Shown: positions 25,887-37,438 of the stretch, one piece after another
Position numbering within the stretch: position 1 is the first letter of the stretch
Layout of the letters: each line of letters starts with the position of its first letter
NCBI RefSeq assembly: GCF_022267515.1
Contig: NZ_JAKFGB010000005.1
Coordinates: 124,001-188,000 of the forward strand
DNA length: 64,000 nucleotides
Source of the DNA: Rubinisphaera margarita
Lineage (GTDB): Bacteria; Planctomycetota; Planctomycetia; Planctomycetales; Planctomycetaceae
Direction: 5' to 3'
The notes under the pieces: model-generated
What the model saw: only the letters and a program-made list of their open reading frames with translations
The model's database searches: none
Told to the model about the DNA's origin: nothing
Translations under genes and position numbers: made by a program

Positions 25887-27017
25887 TCAGGTCATCAGTT
25901 CGCCTTCTCGTTCAAACGGATTGTCGACCGGGTTCATTCGGCAGAGCATGATTCCCAGTTCATACAGGAACACGAGCGGAATCATCATCAGCATCATACT
26001 GGCCGGATCGGATGGCGTCAGGATCATCGAGACAAAGGCGATCACCAGCATGGCCATGCGTCGCTGTTCCCGATAGACGGTTTCGGTGAAGACATTCAGC
26101 CGGTTCAGGAAGACCATCACGAGCGGCAACTGGAAGCTGAGACCGAACATCAGCGGCAGAAAGACGGCGAACGTGACCCATTCCGACAGCCGAATCTGCG
26201 GCTGGACATCGAGCCAGGAGTTGAAGCTGAGCAGGAACTCGAGGATGAACGGGAACACGATGTAAAAACAGAAAACCGCCCCGATGAGGAACAGCCCCAG
26301 GCTCATGGTGCCGTAAACGTAGACGAATTTCCGTTCGTGCGGATACAACCCGACCGCCACGAACATCCAGGAATTGTAGAAGATCCACGGGCTGGCAAAG
26401 ACGACCCCGGAAACCAGAGCGACTTTCACATAGGTGAGAAATGCTTCCTGGACGTTGAGCGTCACGGGGCGGTTGGCCCGCTTCACGTTCTCCCGAAAGA
26501 TCGAGAATTCGGGCGCACTGATCCGGATTGTGACCGCGGCTTCTTTGCCATCGGCATCGGCGTCCGCCGGAGCGTCCATCCGCTGGAACTTATCGGGCGC
26601 GGCCTGATGCAGGGCGTTCACGAGATCGCGTTGCGGAATCTGGATATCGATCTGCCGCCCTTCGAGGCGGGCTCCGTCATCGACAATGGCGTCGGGCCCT
26701 TCAGACTCCAGCGTGTTCTCTTCTTCTTTTTCCTCCTCGTTCATCCCGGAGAGCGAGTTCGACCATTTGGAGATCCGTTCGATGAACGTATCGGTCCCGA
26801 TGTCGTCGACGCGGTACTTGGCCAGTCCCTGACGAATCAATGCCCGATCAATCGGTGCCCGGACGATGGCGACGAGATAGTTGCCGAAGATGAGCGTGAA
26901 AATCGAGACCACGATCACGCCGAGGAGGGCGCGGATGAGGTAGAAGCGGAGCTCTTCGAGGTGATCCCCGAAGCTCATGCTGGAATCGTCGAACAAGTCT
27001 TTCGATCTGAGAGCCAT
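25887..27017 (-). CDS. tatC: Sec-independent translocase TatC with a long first periplasmic loop
   Basis: Core subunit of the twin-arginine translocase that recognises RR signal peptides. Start ATG 27017 (376 aa) chosen; the longer open frame adds an unrelated basic N terminus. The family start MSFGDHLEELRFYLIRALLGV (about 14-34) and the later segments NVQEAFLTYVKVALVSG, MSLGLFLIGAVFCFYIVFPF, FGLSFQLPLVMVFL and ILTPSDPASMMLMMIP are typical. Between segments 1 and 2 there is a ~130-residue acidic, charged insertion (about 60-190, with NEEEKEEENTLE) absent from E. coli TatC. The Tat substrate at 7671 shows the pathway is used. tatA/B are not nearby. Confidence 0.93.
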   Translation of the reverse strand: MALRSKDLFDDSSMSFGDHLEELRFYLIRALLGVIVVSIFTLIFGNYLVAIVRAPIDRALIRQGLAKYRVDDIGTDTFIERISKWSNSLSGMNEEEKEEENTLESEGPDAIVDDGARLEGRQIDIQIPQRDLVNALHQAAPDKFQRMDAPADADADGKEAAVTIRISAPEFSIFRENVKRANRPVTLNVQEAFLTYVKVALVSGVVFASPWIFYNSWMFVAVGLYPHERKFVYVYGTMSLGLFLIGAVFCFYIVFPFILEFLLSFNSWLDVQPQIRLSEWVTFAVFLPLMFGLSFQLPLVMVFLNRLNVFTETVYREQRRMAMLVIAFVSMILTPSDPASMMLMMIPLVFLYELGIMLCRMNPVDNPFEREGELMT

Positions 27018-27457
27018 CAGAATTCTCACTTTTCGATCGGGAGGAGGTGCGCACAAAATCCGCGCGGACGAGAAGAAGGTGACGGAACCGTGATGGGTAC
27101 TCATTCGGGCAAAAAGGAGTTTCGCCCAGGGGAGCAAACGCTGGCGTTCTCAAGTCGCGGCTCGACCGCCTCTCGCAGGAGGATCAGCACGAATCGTACT
27201 GCCGGAGCCGCTCGGGAAACCAGCTGCCTTTATTATGAACGGGCGATTCGACGGATGCAATGGACTTGGTGCCGGGAACGGGCCGGTCGCCTGCAAGTTC
27301 TCCGGCTTCCGTCCACGGCTTCCCCGAGCCGCAAAATCGTTAGAACAGGCTCTCCTTCGGGCTTGAATTCATGAAATATTGACTGATGATAAACGAATTC
27401 TCATGTTTACCCCCGACGAGGCTTCGGCTGCGTCGTTCGCTCCCAAGGAGACCCCCG
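27018..27457. other. Intergenic region between divergent genes
   Basis: About 440 bp holding promoters for tatC (minus) and the beta-propeller gene (plus). No hairpin with T-run and no credible small gene were seen. Confidence 0.4.
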
Positions 27458-28975
27458 ATGTTCCTGCCCGCGTTTGATCGATCCCTGCGCTCATTTCTGG
27501 GTCTGATGCTGCTGGCCGGAGCCGCTGCGGCGACACTCGCGACCTCGTCTGTATCGGCTGCGGACTGGAACCAGTGGCGAGGCCCCAGCCGAACCGGCTA
27601 TCTGGAATCGTCTCCGGAACTGATCAAATCGTTGCCTGACGGAGGACTCGAACCGGCCTGGACGAGTGGCGAGATCGATTCAGCCCGCAGCGGAGGCTGG
27701 GGTTCGCCGGTTGTCGCCGATGGCGTTGTTTATCTGTTCACACACAAAAAAGAGCTCGTGGGCGATCCGCCTCCGCCGCGGAAATATCCCTGGCTGGCTC
27801 CGGATAAACGGGGCGACATGACCGACGAAGAGTACCAGATCTACGAGGAAAACCGTCGCAACGAAGACGAAACGCATGCAAAGGCCTATCAGTTCCGCGA
27901 ATTCGTCATGGCTTACGACGCCGTTGGAGGCAAAGAACTCTGGAAGAACCAGAGCGAGTCGACCTACACGCGGTTTCCGCAGTCGGGCTGTCCAACGGTG
28001 GTCGGCGATCGCCTCTACATTCTGGGAGCTGGCCGGCAGGCGCGGTGTCTTGATGTGAAATCGGGTGAGCAGCTCTGGCAGACCAAGTTGCCGGGGGAAT
28101 TTCGCGATGAGTTTTATCAGGCCTCGGTTCTCGTGGCGGATGACATTGCTGTCTTCAATGCCACGCACCTTTTCGGGCTGAGTGCGCAGACCGGCGAAAT
28201 TGTCTGGAACACGGAAAAGGACAACATCAAGGGTACGCACGCCTCTCCAGCAGCCTGGACCCACGGCGGAACGACCTATCTGGTTTCGGTGATCTCTGGT
28301 GGAGCTACAGTCTGTCTCGATGCGAAGACCGGAACTCAAGTCTGGAAAGCGGAATCCGACGGGGGACACGCTTCTCCGATCGTTACGGGCGATAAGCTGC
28401 TGGTTTATGGAAACAGCCGGAAAAAGGGCCTCCGTTGCTTCCAGATGACGCCGAACGGAGCCGAGTCGCTCTGGGTTTACCAACGCGTGACGGACAAGGG
28501 AAGTACGCCGATTGTGGCTGGAAATGCGGTGTTCGTGCAGGGAGAACGCAAGCTGGCCTGTGTCGATCTCGAAACCGGCAATCAGCTGTGGATGGCGAAT
28601 CTCGACATGGAGAGCCCGCAGTGGGGGTCGCCGATCGCGGCTGGCAACGCCGGCTTCTACGCTTACGACGGCATTCTGGCCTTCTCGTTGAAGACAGAGG
28701 ATTACGAACAGATCTTTGATGCCCAAATCGACCGGACGTATCGCCTCGTACCGACAGCCGAATTGCGAGCCCGCTTTCAGATGGACGCGACCGATATCGA
28801 TGCCGAGACTCGCAAGGAAGGGCTGAAGAAGTATCAGCAGGAGATCGGCAAACACGGGCCGCTCCGCTGTGCCACTCCCGCGTTCGCAGATGGATTCCTG
28901 TATCTGCGGCTGAAGGATGGCCTGGCCTGCTATGATCTGCGAGCCAGTAAGCCGTCTCAGATTTCGCAGCGATAG
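27458..28975 (+). CDS. Secreted PQQ-like beta-propeller protein
   Basis: Exported protein of 505 residues starting at ATG 27458, where AAGGAG lies 8 bases upstream. Signal peptide: SFLGLMLLAGAAAATLATSS ending SVSA-ADW. The mature part opens WNQWRGPSRTGY and contains repeated propeller blades with W-docking signatures (GKELWKNQ, GEQLWQTK, GEIVWNTE, GTQVWKAE, GNQLWMAN). The PQQ cofactor residues of true quinoprotein dehydrogenases are not evident, so it is probably a binding or scaffold propeller of the large planctomycete family and not a dehydrogenase. The last ~60 residues form a helical appendix before a final blade. Confidence 0.85.
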   Translation: MFLPAFDRSLRSFLGLMLLAGAAAATLATSSVSAADWNQWRGPSRTGYLESSPELIKSLPDGGLEPAWTSGEIDSARSGGWGSPVVADGVVYLFTHKKELVGDPPPPRKYPWLAPDKRGDMTDEEYQIYEENRRNEDETHAKAYQFREFVMAYDAVGGKELWKNQSESTYTRFPQSGCPTVVGDRLYILGAGRQARCLDVKSGEQLWQTKLPGEFRDEFYQASVLVADDIAVFNATHLFGLSAQTGEIVWNTEKDNIKGTHASPAAWTHGGTTYLVSVISGGATVCLDAKTGTQVWKAESDGGHASPIVTGDKLLVYGNSRKKGLRCFQMTPNGAESLWVYQRVTDKGSTPIVAGNAVFVQGERKLACVDLETGNQLWMANLDMESPQWGSPIAAGNAGFYAYDGILAFSLKTEDYEQIFDAQIDRTYRLVPTAELRARFQMDATDIDAETRKEGLKKYQQEIGKHGPLRCATPAFADGFLYLRLKDGLACYDLRASKPSQISQR

Positions 28976-29051
28976 GTGGATTTCATCGAGGATGCGCGAG
29001 ATTGGCGGCCGGCCGACTCGCTGCTACCTCTCGTCGCCCGAATGTGCTAAC

Positions 29052-29091
29052 GTGCCTGTAAAGTGCGCTTGATTGCTGCACTTTCAGGCAC
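29052..29091. promoter_or_regulatory. Inverted repeat upstream of glnN, possible activator site
   Basis: GTGCCTGTAAAGTGC pairs with GCACTTTCAGGCAC (one bulged base) around 11 bases. A second near-match GCACTTTGCACAGGC follows at once. No T-run follows, so it is not a good terminator. Its position, about 100-140 bp before the candidate transcription start, fits an enhancer for a sigma-54 activator, although it is also 75 bp after the upstream gene. Confidence 0.45.
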
Positions 29092-29164
29092 TTTGCACAG
29101 GCGACTGAAATCCAGATGTCGGTTTTTCAGCTGGAAAACGCGATTTCTCCGATTGTTTAGGCTG

Positions 29165-29180
29165 CGGCATATCAGTTGCT
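29165..29180 (+). promoter_or_regulatory. Candidate sigma-54 (-24/-12) promoter of glnN
   Basis: CGGCATATCAGTTGCT matches TGGCAC-N5-TTGCW, with the invariant GG (29166-29167) and GC (29178-29179) exactly ten bases apart. Transcription would begin near 29191, giving a leader of ~120 bases before GTG 29311. Nitrogen genes are classic sigma-54 targets. Confidence 0.55.
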
Positions 29181-29310
29181 TTTCTTGAAGGTGAATTCAC
29201 AAAAAAAGACTCGTGTCGTGGGGAACTGCAGCGATACGGCGAATTCCTTCCTTTACACACAGCGTTCTTTTCCAGGCAGTTCGGACGCGATCGATGAGAG
29301 GCACCAACAC

Positions 29311-31564
<2,254 letters not shown>

Positions 31565-31584
31565 CACCTGAACGGGGTCACGTT

Positions 31585-31614
31585 CCGGTCGTCGAAGCTA
31601 ATATCGACGACCGG
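31585..31614. repeat. Perfect hairpin just after glnN
   Basis: CCGGTCGTCGA and TCGACGACCGG, 11 base pairs with an 8-base loop, 20 bp past the glnN stop. No T-run. The left arm sequence recurs in the right arm of the terminator at 31668, so the two hairpins could form alternative pairings. Confidence 0.6.
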
Positions 31615-31667
31615 AGCAGACTCCAGTGTGCAGACAATCTGAAATGCTCCTGCACTGAGCGGGAGGC

Positions 31668-31716
31668 GACCGGTGGGGAACTTGGTGTCATTCCCCGACC
31701 GGTCGTCTTCTTTTAT
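31668..31716 (+). terminator. Rho-independent terminator of glnN
   Basis: GACCGGTGGGGAA pairs with TTCCCCGACCGGTC (one bulge) around a 10-base loop and is followed by GTCTTCTTTTAT. Confidence 0.75.
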
Positions 31717-31766
31717 ACGGCCGGAAATCAACGCTATCGAGCGGCCACCCCGCCCGTTGATTTCTT

Positions 31767-31820
31767 AACCCGAAGCGTCAGCGAGGGCCTCGTCGAATCG
31801 CCCTCGTTCACGCTTCGGAT
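31767..31820. repeat. Dispersed palindromic repeat B, copy 1
   Basis: AACCCGAAGCGTCAGCGAGGG followed after a spacer by CCCTCGTTCACGCTTCGG, an imperfect inverted copy. Same family as 34240 and 47411. Confidence 0.8.
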
Positions 31821-31980
31821 TGGGATTCGCTGGGATACGCCTGGAGGCTGTCCCATTGGCATGAAGTTCGGATCGTCTCTGGAAGCAGAATCGGGGTGAC
31901 CCGCCCGCTAAGGCGGACGGGCCACCCATCCAGTCTCAACAAACCCTCGGCACGGTCATTGAATATGACGTGAGGGTGCT

Positions 31981-32997
31981 CTACCCAAGTGGATACGGGT
32001 ACTTCGCGGTGATCTCGTCGATCCGTTTCAGTGCCTGTTCATCGAGCACGTAGTCGCAGGCTGGCAGGATTTCTTCGAGCTGGTCGAGTGTGTTGGCTCC
32101 AACAATCGTCGACGCAACGAAGTCGTGCTGTTTACTCCAGCTGGTCGCCAGGGTGGCGGGGGTGATCGAGAGTTCGCCGGCCAGTTCGCAGAGCTCTTTA
32201 GTTGTCGCCAGAGACTTCTCGTTCACGAAACGGCGGACCATGACCTGCTGGCGTTCCCCTTTCTCCATGTAGGAGGTGAAGCGGGCTCCCTTCGGGAACT
32301 GGCCATCGCAGTACTTGCCCGTCAGCACGCCGCCGCCGATCGGAGAGTAGGGGAGGCAGCTCACGTTTTCCCGCCGGCAGATGTCGGCCAGCGAATCCTC
32401 GAAGCGGCGATTAATCAGACTGAAGTTGTTCTGGATCGACTCATAACGCACGGTGCCCGCCTGCTCGGCAGCGGCCAGCGATTTCATCAGGCCCCACGGC
32501 GTCTCGTTGCTGCAGCCGACGTAGCGAACTTTACCTTCGTAGACGAGTTCGTCGAGGACTTCGAGTGTGTGCTGATAGGAGAATTCGTGATCCGGCCAGT
32601 GAGTCTGATACAGGTCGACATAATCGGTCTGCAGCCTTCGTAGAGAGCCTTCAATCGCCCGGCGGATGTGGTGGCGATCGACGCAGGTGTAGCCTTCCCG
32701 TACAGGTGGGACGAACCAGCCATGACCGGGACCGCAGAACTTGGTGGCAATGATGATGGCATCGCGCGGCTTCGTCTTCAGCCACCGACCGACGATTTCT
32801 TCCGTGCGGTGCATCCATTCCTTTTCGGGCGGAACGGGGTAGATCTCGGCCATGTCGAGAAAATCGATTCCCGCGTCGAAGGCCCGGTCCAAGATGCGAA
32901 ACGCCTCGGCTTCATCGCAGGTGGAGCCGAACGTCATCGTGCCCAGACAAATATCAGAAACGACCAGAGAAGTCTGTCCAATCCGTCGACGTTCCAT
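31981..32997 (-). CDS. Aldo/keto reductase, Tas-like
   Basis: NADPH-dependent oxidoreductase with a TIM barrel, 338 aa from ATG 32997 (an open frame to 33216 adds an Arg-rich piece with no support). It closely follows the Tas branch: [31 protein letters not shown] with the catalytic Asp and Tyr, [11 protein letters not shown] with Lys, LYQTHWPD with His, [25 protein letters not shown] and [12 protein letters not shown]. The natural substrate is unknown. It is divergent from the DUF2817 gene with about 100 bp between the chosen starts. Confidence 0.9.
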   Translation of the reverse strand: MERRRIGQTSLVVSDICLGTMTFGSTCDEAEAFRILDRAFDAGIDFLDMAEIYPVPPEKEWMHRTEEIVGRWLKTKPRDAIIIATKFCGPGHGWFVPPVREGYTCVDRHHIRRAIEGSLRRLQTDYVDLYQTHWPDHEFSYQHTLEVLDELVYEGKVRYVGCSNETPWGLMKSLAAAEQAGTVRYESIQNNFSLINRRFEDSLADICRRENVSCLPYSPIGGGVLTGKYCDGQFPKGARFTSYMEKGERQQVMVRRFVNEKSLATTKELCELAGELSITPATLATSWSKQHDFVASTIVGANTLDQLEEILPACDYVLDEQALKRIDEITAKYPYPLG

Positions 32998-33098
32998 GTG
33001 TGAAAATCTTTCTTCGCTATACTCAACAGAGCGGGAGAGTTGTTCCCCCGAGTCTAGCAACTCTCGCAGACCACGTGAAATTGAGCAGAGGAGATGGA

Positions 33099-34196
33099 GT
33101 GACAGGAGCCGGCAGCGAAGACTGGTTTTCAAGATCCTACGACGAGGCTCGCGGACGGATTCTGCAGATGGCCGGTCAGGTCGGCTGCTCCGCGACCGCG
33201 ATTGCGCATCCGACACAGACGCCCGAGCAACCGCTCGCGCTCGATGTCATTCGTTGCGGCAACGAGGATGCTCCCCTACAGCTGGTCCTCTCCAGTGGAC
33301 TGCATGGGGTCGAGTCCCCCTCTGGCTCGGCTGCTCAACTGGCGTTTCTGGAACGGCTGCATCGAACTTCCTTACCAGAGACCGTTCAGGTGACGATACT
33401 TCATGCACTCAATCCTTGGGGGTGGGGGCACGGGCGACGCATGGATGATCGCAACGTGGACGGCAATCGAAACTTTCTTCTTCCGGGCGAACACTATGAG
33501 GGAGCCCCTGAGACGTACCGGAAAATCGACCGCCTCCTGAATCCGGAGCAGAGCGGGAAATGGCCGGGCCAGTTTTTTCTCACGGCTGCTGGCCTGGTCC
33601 TGCGATATGGTTACGGCAACATCAAGAAGGCGATTGCCACCGGTCAGTACGAGTTTGAACGTGGTCTCTTCTTCGGCGGCCACGAACCAAACTGGACCAC
33701 TGCTCAACTGCAATCGCTGATTCCCGAGCTGACTCGGACGACCCGTCGCGTTTGCCATCTCGATTTTCATACGGGAATCGGCGAGTACGGACGCGGACAG
33801 TTGTTCGTCGATCATCCGCTGTCTTCCTGCACCCGGGACTGGATGGCCGAAACTTACCCAGCCAACACGCTCAATTCGCTGCCGACCGAGAGCGAGCCGC
33901 CTTATCGAGCCCGCGGCAGCTTCAGCAAATGGTTCTATGAGAAATCAACAGCCGCGGAGACTCTCTCCTGTTGTGCCGAGTTTGGCACGCTTTCGAGCCT
34001 GAAGATGCTCAACATCCTGATCCGCGAGAACACTGCGTATCATTACGACGGCATCGATTCGGCTCGACGAAAGGAATTGCGAACCGAACTCGAAGCGGCC
34101 TTCTGCCCGAAAGATCCCGTGTGGCGGCGAGCCGTGCTCGAACAGTCCGAACAACTCATCTGGCGAGCAATCGACCGCCTGTCAGCCTGGGGCTAG
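33099..34196 (+). CDS. DUF2817 family, M14 carboxypeptidase-like protein
   Basis: Predicted zinc peptidase-like protein, 365 aa. Start GTG 33099 is preceded by GAGGAG; the open frame to GTG 33000 would abut the start of the divergent reductase. [17 protein letters not shown] is the DUF2817 opening. Zinc ligands are visible as His and Glu in [12 protein letters not shown] and a second His in [13 protein letters not shown], with [15 protein letters not shown] between them, matching the NxDxNRNF substrate motif of M14 peptidases. A late Glu in CAEFGT may be the catalytic base. No signal peptide, so cytoplasmic. Substrate unknown. Confidence 0.82.
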   Translation: MTGAGSEDWFSRSYDEARGRILQMAGQVGCSATAIAHPTQTPEQPLALDVIRCGNEDAPLQLVLSSGLHGVESPSGSAAQLAFLERLHRTSLPETVQVTILHALNPWGWGHGRRMDDRNVDGNRNFLLPGEHYEGAPETYRKIDRLLNPEQSGKWPGQFFLTAAGLVLRYGYGNIKKAIATGQYEFERGLFFGGHEPNWTTAQLQSLIPELTRTTRRVCHLDFHTGIGEYGRGQLFVDHPLSSCTRDWMAETYPANTLNSLPTESEPPYRARGSFSKWFYEKSTAAETLSCCAEFGTLSSLKMLNILIRENTAYHYDGIDSARRKELRTELEAAFCPKDPVWRRAVLEQSEQLIWRAIDRLSAWG

Positions 34197-34239
34197 GTCC
34201 ACGCTGGTAGAAACGCAGGGGCCGCTCCAGTAGAATCCC

Positions 34240-34308
34240 AACCCGAAGCGTCAGCGAGGGAGATCGATTTCGATTGTTTAGCACGCCCTTGCTGACGCTT
34301 CGGGCTAG
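34240..34308. repeat. Dispersed palindromic repeat B, copy 2
   Basis: AACCCGAAGCGTCAGCGAGGG on the left and CCCTTGCTGACGCTTCGGGCT on the right make a 19-20 bp inverted repeat around a ~28-bp spacer. Lies between the convergent genes at 33099 and 34330, where it could also act as a transcription terminator. Confidence 0.85.
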
Positions 34309-34329
34309 GATGGTCCGGAACACACATCA

Positions 34330-35787
34330 TTACCCCGCCTGGGGCAGGCAGATGATATCGATGCCGGGGCGTGATTCGATCGGTTGGAGTGCAGGGCGGC
34401 GGTACCAGGTGACGTAGCGAAGGGTGATGTAGCCGAATGGGCCCATCAGGACGATCCAGGCGAGTCCCGCCCAGGAGAACGTCACGCTGCGAGCTTTGCA
34501 GGCTCGATAGAACCAGGCAGCGAGGAGGCCGCCGATGACGAACAGTGTGAGCAGGACATCGATCGATTGGCGGACGATCGTCCACCGGGCTTCAGCCTGG
34601 GTGATCTCTTCACGATGGGCCAAGTCGTCGACTGGCATGATGGCGAGAAGCGATGCGAACGGCAGGAATCCCGGCACGATTGCGGCGGCTCCCCAGCGAC
34701 TCTCCCGAAAGTGCTGGCCGTACGAAGGTTGGGTGATGACCCGTTCGCGTGTCTCAACCACTTCGCCGTCCCTGTTTGCCCAGAGCAGATCGATCTGTTG
34801 AAGTGACTGATCATCCGAATCGATTGAATGCTGGTAGACCACGCGGTCCTCGCCGAGGAATCGAGCCGCAAAGTTGATCTCCTGGAGCGAGGTCGGGATC
34901 TCTGCCTGAAGAAGTTTTCCTGAGTGGAGTCCGTACCAGACGAGCGATTCGGGGGTCCTGAACAGGATGCCGGGTTTGGTCTGACTGTCTGATGACACCC
35001 ATTCGTCCGGCACCTGATAGGGCTTCAGGCTCACCGACTTCATGTCGAGAACGGTCAACTCAGGTAGAAATGGTTCGATCTCTCCGTTGGTGAAGTTGAC
35101 CGTCCAGAGGCGATTCTCGCTCGAACGAAGCAGGCCGTGTGTGTCGAAGAGCGAACCGGTCCTTGAGACGGAACCCCAACCCGTAGGAATGCCGCCGTGA
35201 ACGCTGCTGACATAATACGGAGCCTCGTTGATCTGCAGCACGGGATCGAGCGAGTTTCCTCGGAACTCCGGCAGCGAGAACGATTCCTGTTCCGTCGGCC
35301 GTTGCTCCATTCTTCCCTGTTGCCCCACGAAGAAGAGTCGCTGAAACGTCAGGGAATCGTAGACTTCAAAATAGCCTGTTCGCTGCTCGCCGTGTTCGAC
35401 GATGAAATACCATTTTCTCGGCTTCTGCTCACGATCGAGAAAGGGATAGATCAAACGGCCGCGGATATAATCAGACGATCCATAGTCTTCGTAGCTGAAA
35501 CGCAGCGATTCGAGAGACTGCGGACTGTCGATCGCGTTCAGTTCAGCGCGATTGCCGTCGAGGTCGGTGTAGTACTGCTCGTAAACGGCATTTGTCTGTT
35601 TGTTATGGTGGATCAGCACGTCGCCGGTTCCAGCCGTGACGATGGAACGATGGTGCCGAGCCGGACCGGGGAGAAGACTCGAAACAACCGAGGCGATAAC
35701 AAACGCCAGGAACAGGTAGGCGATGATCAGCCCCACGGTCAACAGGGCGACAACAGGCCACGATCTTCTGATCACTGGAGTAAACAT
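34330..35787 (-). CDS. Membrane protein of unknown function, last gene of the YtrA-type operon
   Basis: 485 residues from ATG 35787, with GGGGGAG 9-15 bases upstream. One membrane segment at the start (SWPVVALLTVGLIIAYLFLAFVIASVV), a ~360-residue extracytoplasmic part with beta-propeller-like text (YYTDLDGNRAELNAIDSPQ, VSSVHGGIPTGWGSVSRTG, RVVYQHSIDSDDQSLQQI), and two or three C-terminal segments (LLASLLAIMPVDDL region, VLLTLFVIGGLLAAWFYR, WAGLAWIVLMGPFGYITL). No family recognised. It lies 29 bp after the permease gene and probably belongs to the same ABC system as an accessory or sensor subunit. Function unknown. Confidence 0.6.
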   Translation of the reverse strand: MFTPVIRRSWPVVALLTVGLIIAYLFLAFVIASVVSSLLPGPARHHRSIVTAGTGDVLIHHNKQTNAVYEQYYTDLDGNRAELNAIDSPQSLESLRFSYEDYGSSDYIRGRLIYPFLDREQKPRKWYFIVEHGEQRTGYFEVYDSLTFQRLFFVGQQGRMEQRPTEQESFSLPEFRGNSLDPVLQINEAPYYVSSVHGGIPTGWGSVSRTGSLFDTHGLLRSSENRLWTVNFTNGEIEPFLPELTVLDMKSVSLKPYQVPDEWVSSDSQTKPGILFRTPESLVWYGLHSGKLLQAEIPTSLQEINFAARFLGEDRVVYQHSIDSDDQSLQQIDLLWANRDGEVVETRERVITQPSYGQHFRESRWGAAAIVPGFLPFASLLAIMPVDDLAHREEITQAEARWTIVRQSIDVLLTLFVIGGLLAAWFYRACKARSVTFSWAGLAWIVLMGPFGYITLRYVTWYRRPALQPIESRPGIDIICLPQAG

Positions 35788-35816
35788 GGGAACGCTCCCC
35801 CCGGGCATAAGCTGGG

Positions 35817-36476
35817 TTACGAGAAGTCTTCGTGAGTCAACTGGTAGTGGATGGCCGCCAGAAACAGACAATCAATCAAGACGATCAGGACCAGCGTCGC
35901 CGTGGAAAGATATTCGGTGGACAGCAACATGAAGGCAGCGAAGACCGCCACCAGCAGCGGCAATAGTCGACTGCCGTACCAGCGAGCCTGACGAAGTCCG
36001 CAGAGGAAACTACTCAGGTAGATCATCGACAGGCCAAAGCAGCTCTTCCAGTACATCGCGGTGTTCTCCCACAGCATGGGAGCCGGAACGTTCCCGGGGA
36101 TCGAGGCCCACCAGGCGTAGACGAGCATCGGAAGCACCAGAATTCCCCAGAGGATGCCGAGTCCGGTCAGCAGCTTGACCGTGGTCACTTTCATGCGAGT
36201 CACGGGCCGATGCCACAGGAACAGCCAGGTCCCTCGATACGACTCCGAAAGTGTCTGCCAGAAGCCGAGTATCGCGGCGAGGAATCCCCCGAGAATGGGG
36301 ATCGAGAAAGCCGTGATGTCGTTGAAGAATGGAATGTCGGTCGGGTAGGCCACGTTGAGATTCAGCATCTGAAAGCCGCAGAGACTCAGCACGTACAGCA
36401 GCATCAGCCCCAGGCCGATGATCTGAATTGGCAGCGTCTGCCAGAACTCTTTACGAATGAGGGCGAGCGACCACAT
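35817..36476 (-). CDS. ABC transporter permease subunit (ABC-2 type)
   Basis: 219-residue membrane protein with six hydrophobic segments (IIGLGLMLLYVLSLCGFQML, ILGGFLAAILGFWQTLSESY, LLTGLGILWGILVLPMLVYAWW and others). It starts with the helix MWSLALIRKEFWQTLPIQ typical of ABC-2 permeases. The start codon overlaps the stop of the ATPase gene (TGATG), so translation is coupled. Partner of the ATPase at 36476 and probably exports something across the inner membrane; substrate not known. Confidence 0.82.
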   Translation of the reverse strand: MWSLALIRKEFWQTLPIQIIGLGLMLLYVLSLCGFQMLNLNVAYPTDIPFFNDITAFSIPILGGFLAAILGFWQTLSESYRGTWLFLWHRPVTRMKVTTVKLLTGLGILWGILVLPMLVYAWWASIPGNVPAPMLWENTAMYWKSCFGLSMIYLSSFLCGLRQARWYGSRLLPLLVAVFAAFMLLSTEYLSTATLVLIVLIDCLFLAAIHYQLTHEDFS

Positions 36477-37438
36477 CAGACTTTCTCCGTAGGGTATTGA
36501 TCGACGAAGACGGGGACCGATTTCCGATTGGTGCGGGTGTATTCCAGAAAAGAATCTTCCAGATTCATCGACTGGACTTCGATCTGCCGGGGCTTCAGTT
36601 CCTCGGCCAGACGCCGGTGTTCGTCGTTGAGATTCACAACGATGACTTCCAACTGATTCAGAATCGAACGGGTTCCGACAACGCCCGGCACATCCGGAAA
36701 CGATGTCGAGCCATTCACGGGGTGATCGAACTCGAGCACCATCTTGCCGATGTTCTGCTTGAATTCATCGATCGCACAGTCGACCCGCAAAACGCCGTCG
36801 ACCATGATGCCGATGCGGTCGGCGACCCGTTCGACATCGCCCAGAATGTGCGAGCTGAACATAATGGTCCGGCCCTGCCGCTGGATGATCTGAATCATCG
36901 ATTCCAGAAACTCGCGTCGCACGACCGTGTCGAGGCCGAGAGTGGGGTCATCCATGATCAGCAACTCGGGTTGAGGAGCGATCGCCAGAGCGAGCGAAAC
37001 CTGAGCCTGTTGCCCCTTGGAGAGCCGTTTGATCTTTCGCTTCATCGGCAGCTCGAAGTGATCGAGCACCTGTTCGAGCAGTTGAGTGTTCCAACGTCTG
37101 TAGAACGGCCGGGTAAAGCGAACCGCTTCTTTGATGGTCATCCACGAATAGAGCGGATGTCCTTCGGCGATGTAGGCAATGCGTTCGCGGATCTCGGCGT
37201 CGAACTCGGAGACATCGTGACCGAGCAGCCGAGCCGAGCCGGCGTCGGGAATGACCATGCCGGTCAGCATTTTGGTAGTGGTCGACTTACCGGCTCCGTT
37301 GCAGCCAAGGAAGCCATAGACGCAGCCAGTCGGAATCTGAAAGCTGACCTGATGCACGACTGGGCGGCCGTCGTAGAACTTGGTCAGGCCGATCGCTTCG
37401 ACAGCCGGAACCGGCTTTGGAGGTGACTCGCCAATCAT
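36476..37438 (-). CDS. ABC transporter ATPase
   Basis: 320 residues from ATG 37438, which overlaps the stop of the regulator gene (TGATG) and has GGGGAAGAA upstream. Walker A is GCNGAGKST near 50, signature LSKGQQAQVSLALAIAP, Walker B LLIMDDPTLGLD, and a switch His in SSHILGD. The last ~100 residues are a C-terminal domain of the type found in export ATPases (IGIMVDGVLRVDC, QIEVQSMNLEDSFLEYTR). The first signature residue is Lys (LSKGQ), common in this branch. Works with the permease at 35817. Confidence 0.93.
   Translation of the reverse strand: MIGESPPKPVPAVEAIGLTKFYDGRPVVHQVSFQIPTGCVYGFLGCNGAGKSTTTKMLTGMVIPDAGSARLLGHDVSEFDAEIRERIAYIAEGHPLYSWMTIKEAVRFTRPFYRRWNTQLLEQVLDHFELPMKRKIKRLSKGQQAQVSLALAIAPQPELLIMDDPTLGLDTVVRREFLESMIQIIQRQGRTIMFSSHILGDVERVADRIGIMVDGVLRVDCAIDEFKQNIGKMVLEFDHPVNGSTSFPDVPGVVGTRSILNQLEVIVVNLNDEHRRLAEELKPRQIEVQSMNLEDSFLEYTRTNRKSVPVFVDQYPTEKV

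Larger units (their letters stand above)
28976..29310 (+). other. Intergenic control region of glnN
   Basis: 335 bp containing a near-perfect inverted repeat (29052-29091) and a sigma-54-type promoter candidate (29165-29180). There is no gene of its own. Confidence 0.6.

Noticed and set aside
25809..27374. 521-codon plus-strand frame over tatC
   Set aside because: Antisense to tatC, which has conserved segments throughout; the shadow is a low-complexity His/Asp/Glu/Arg-rich product.
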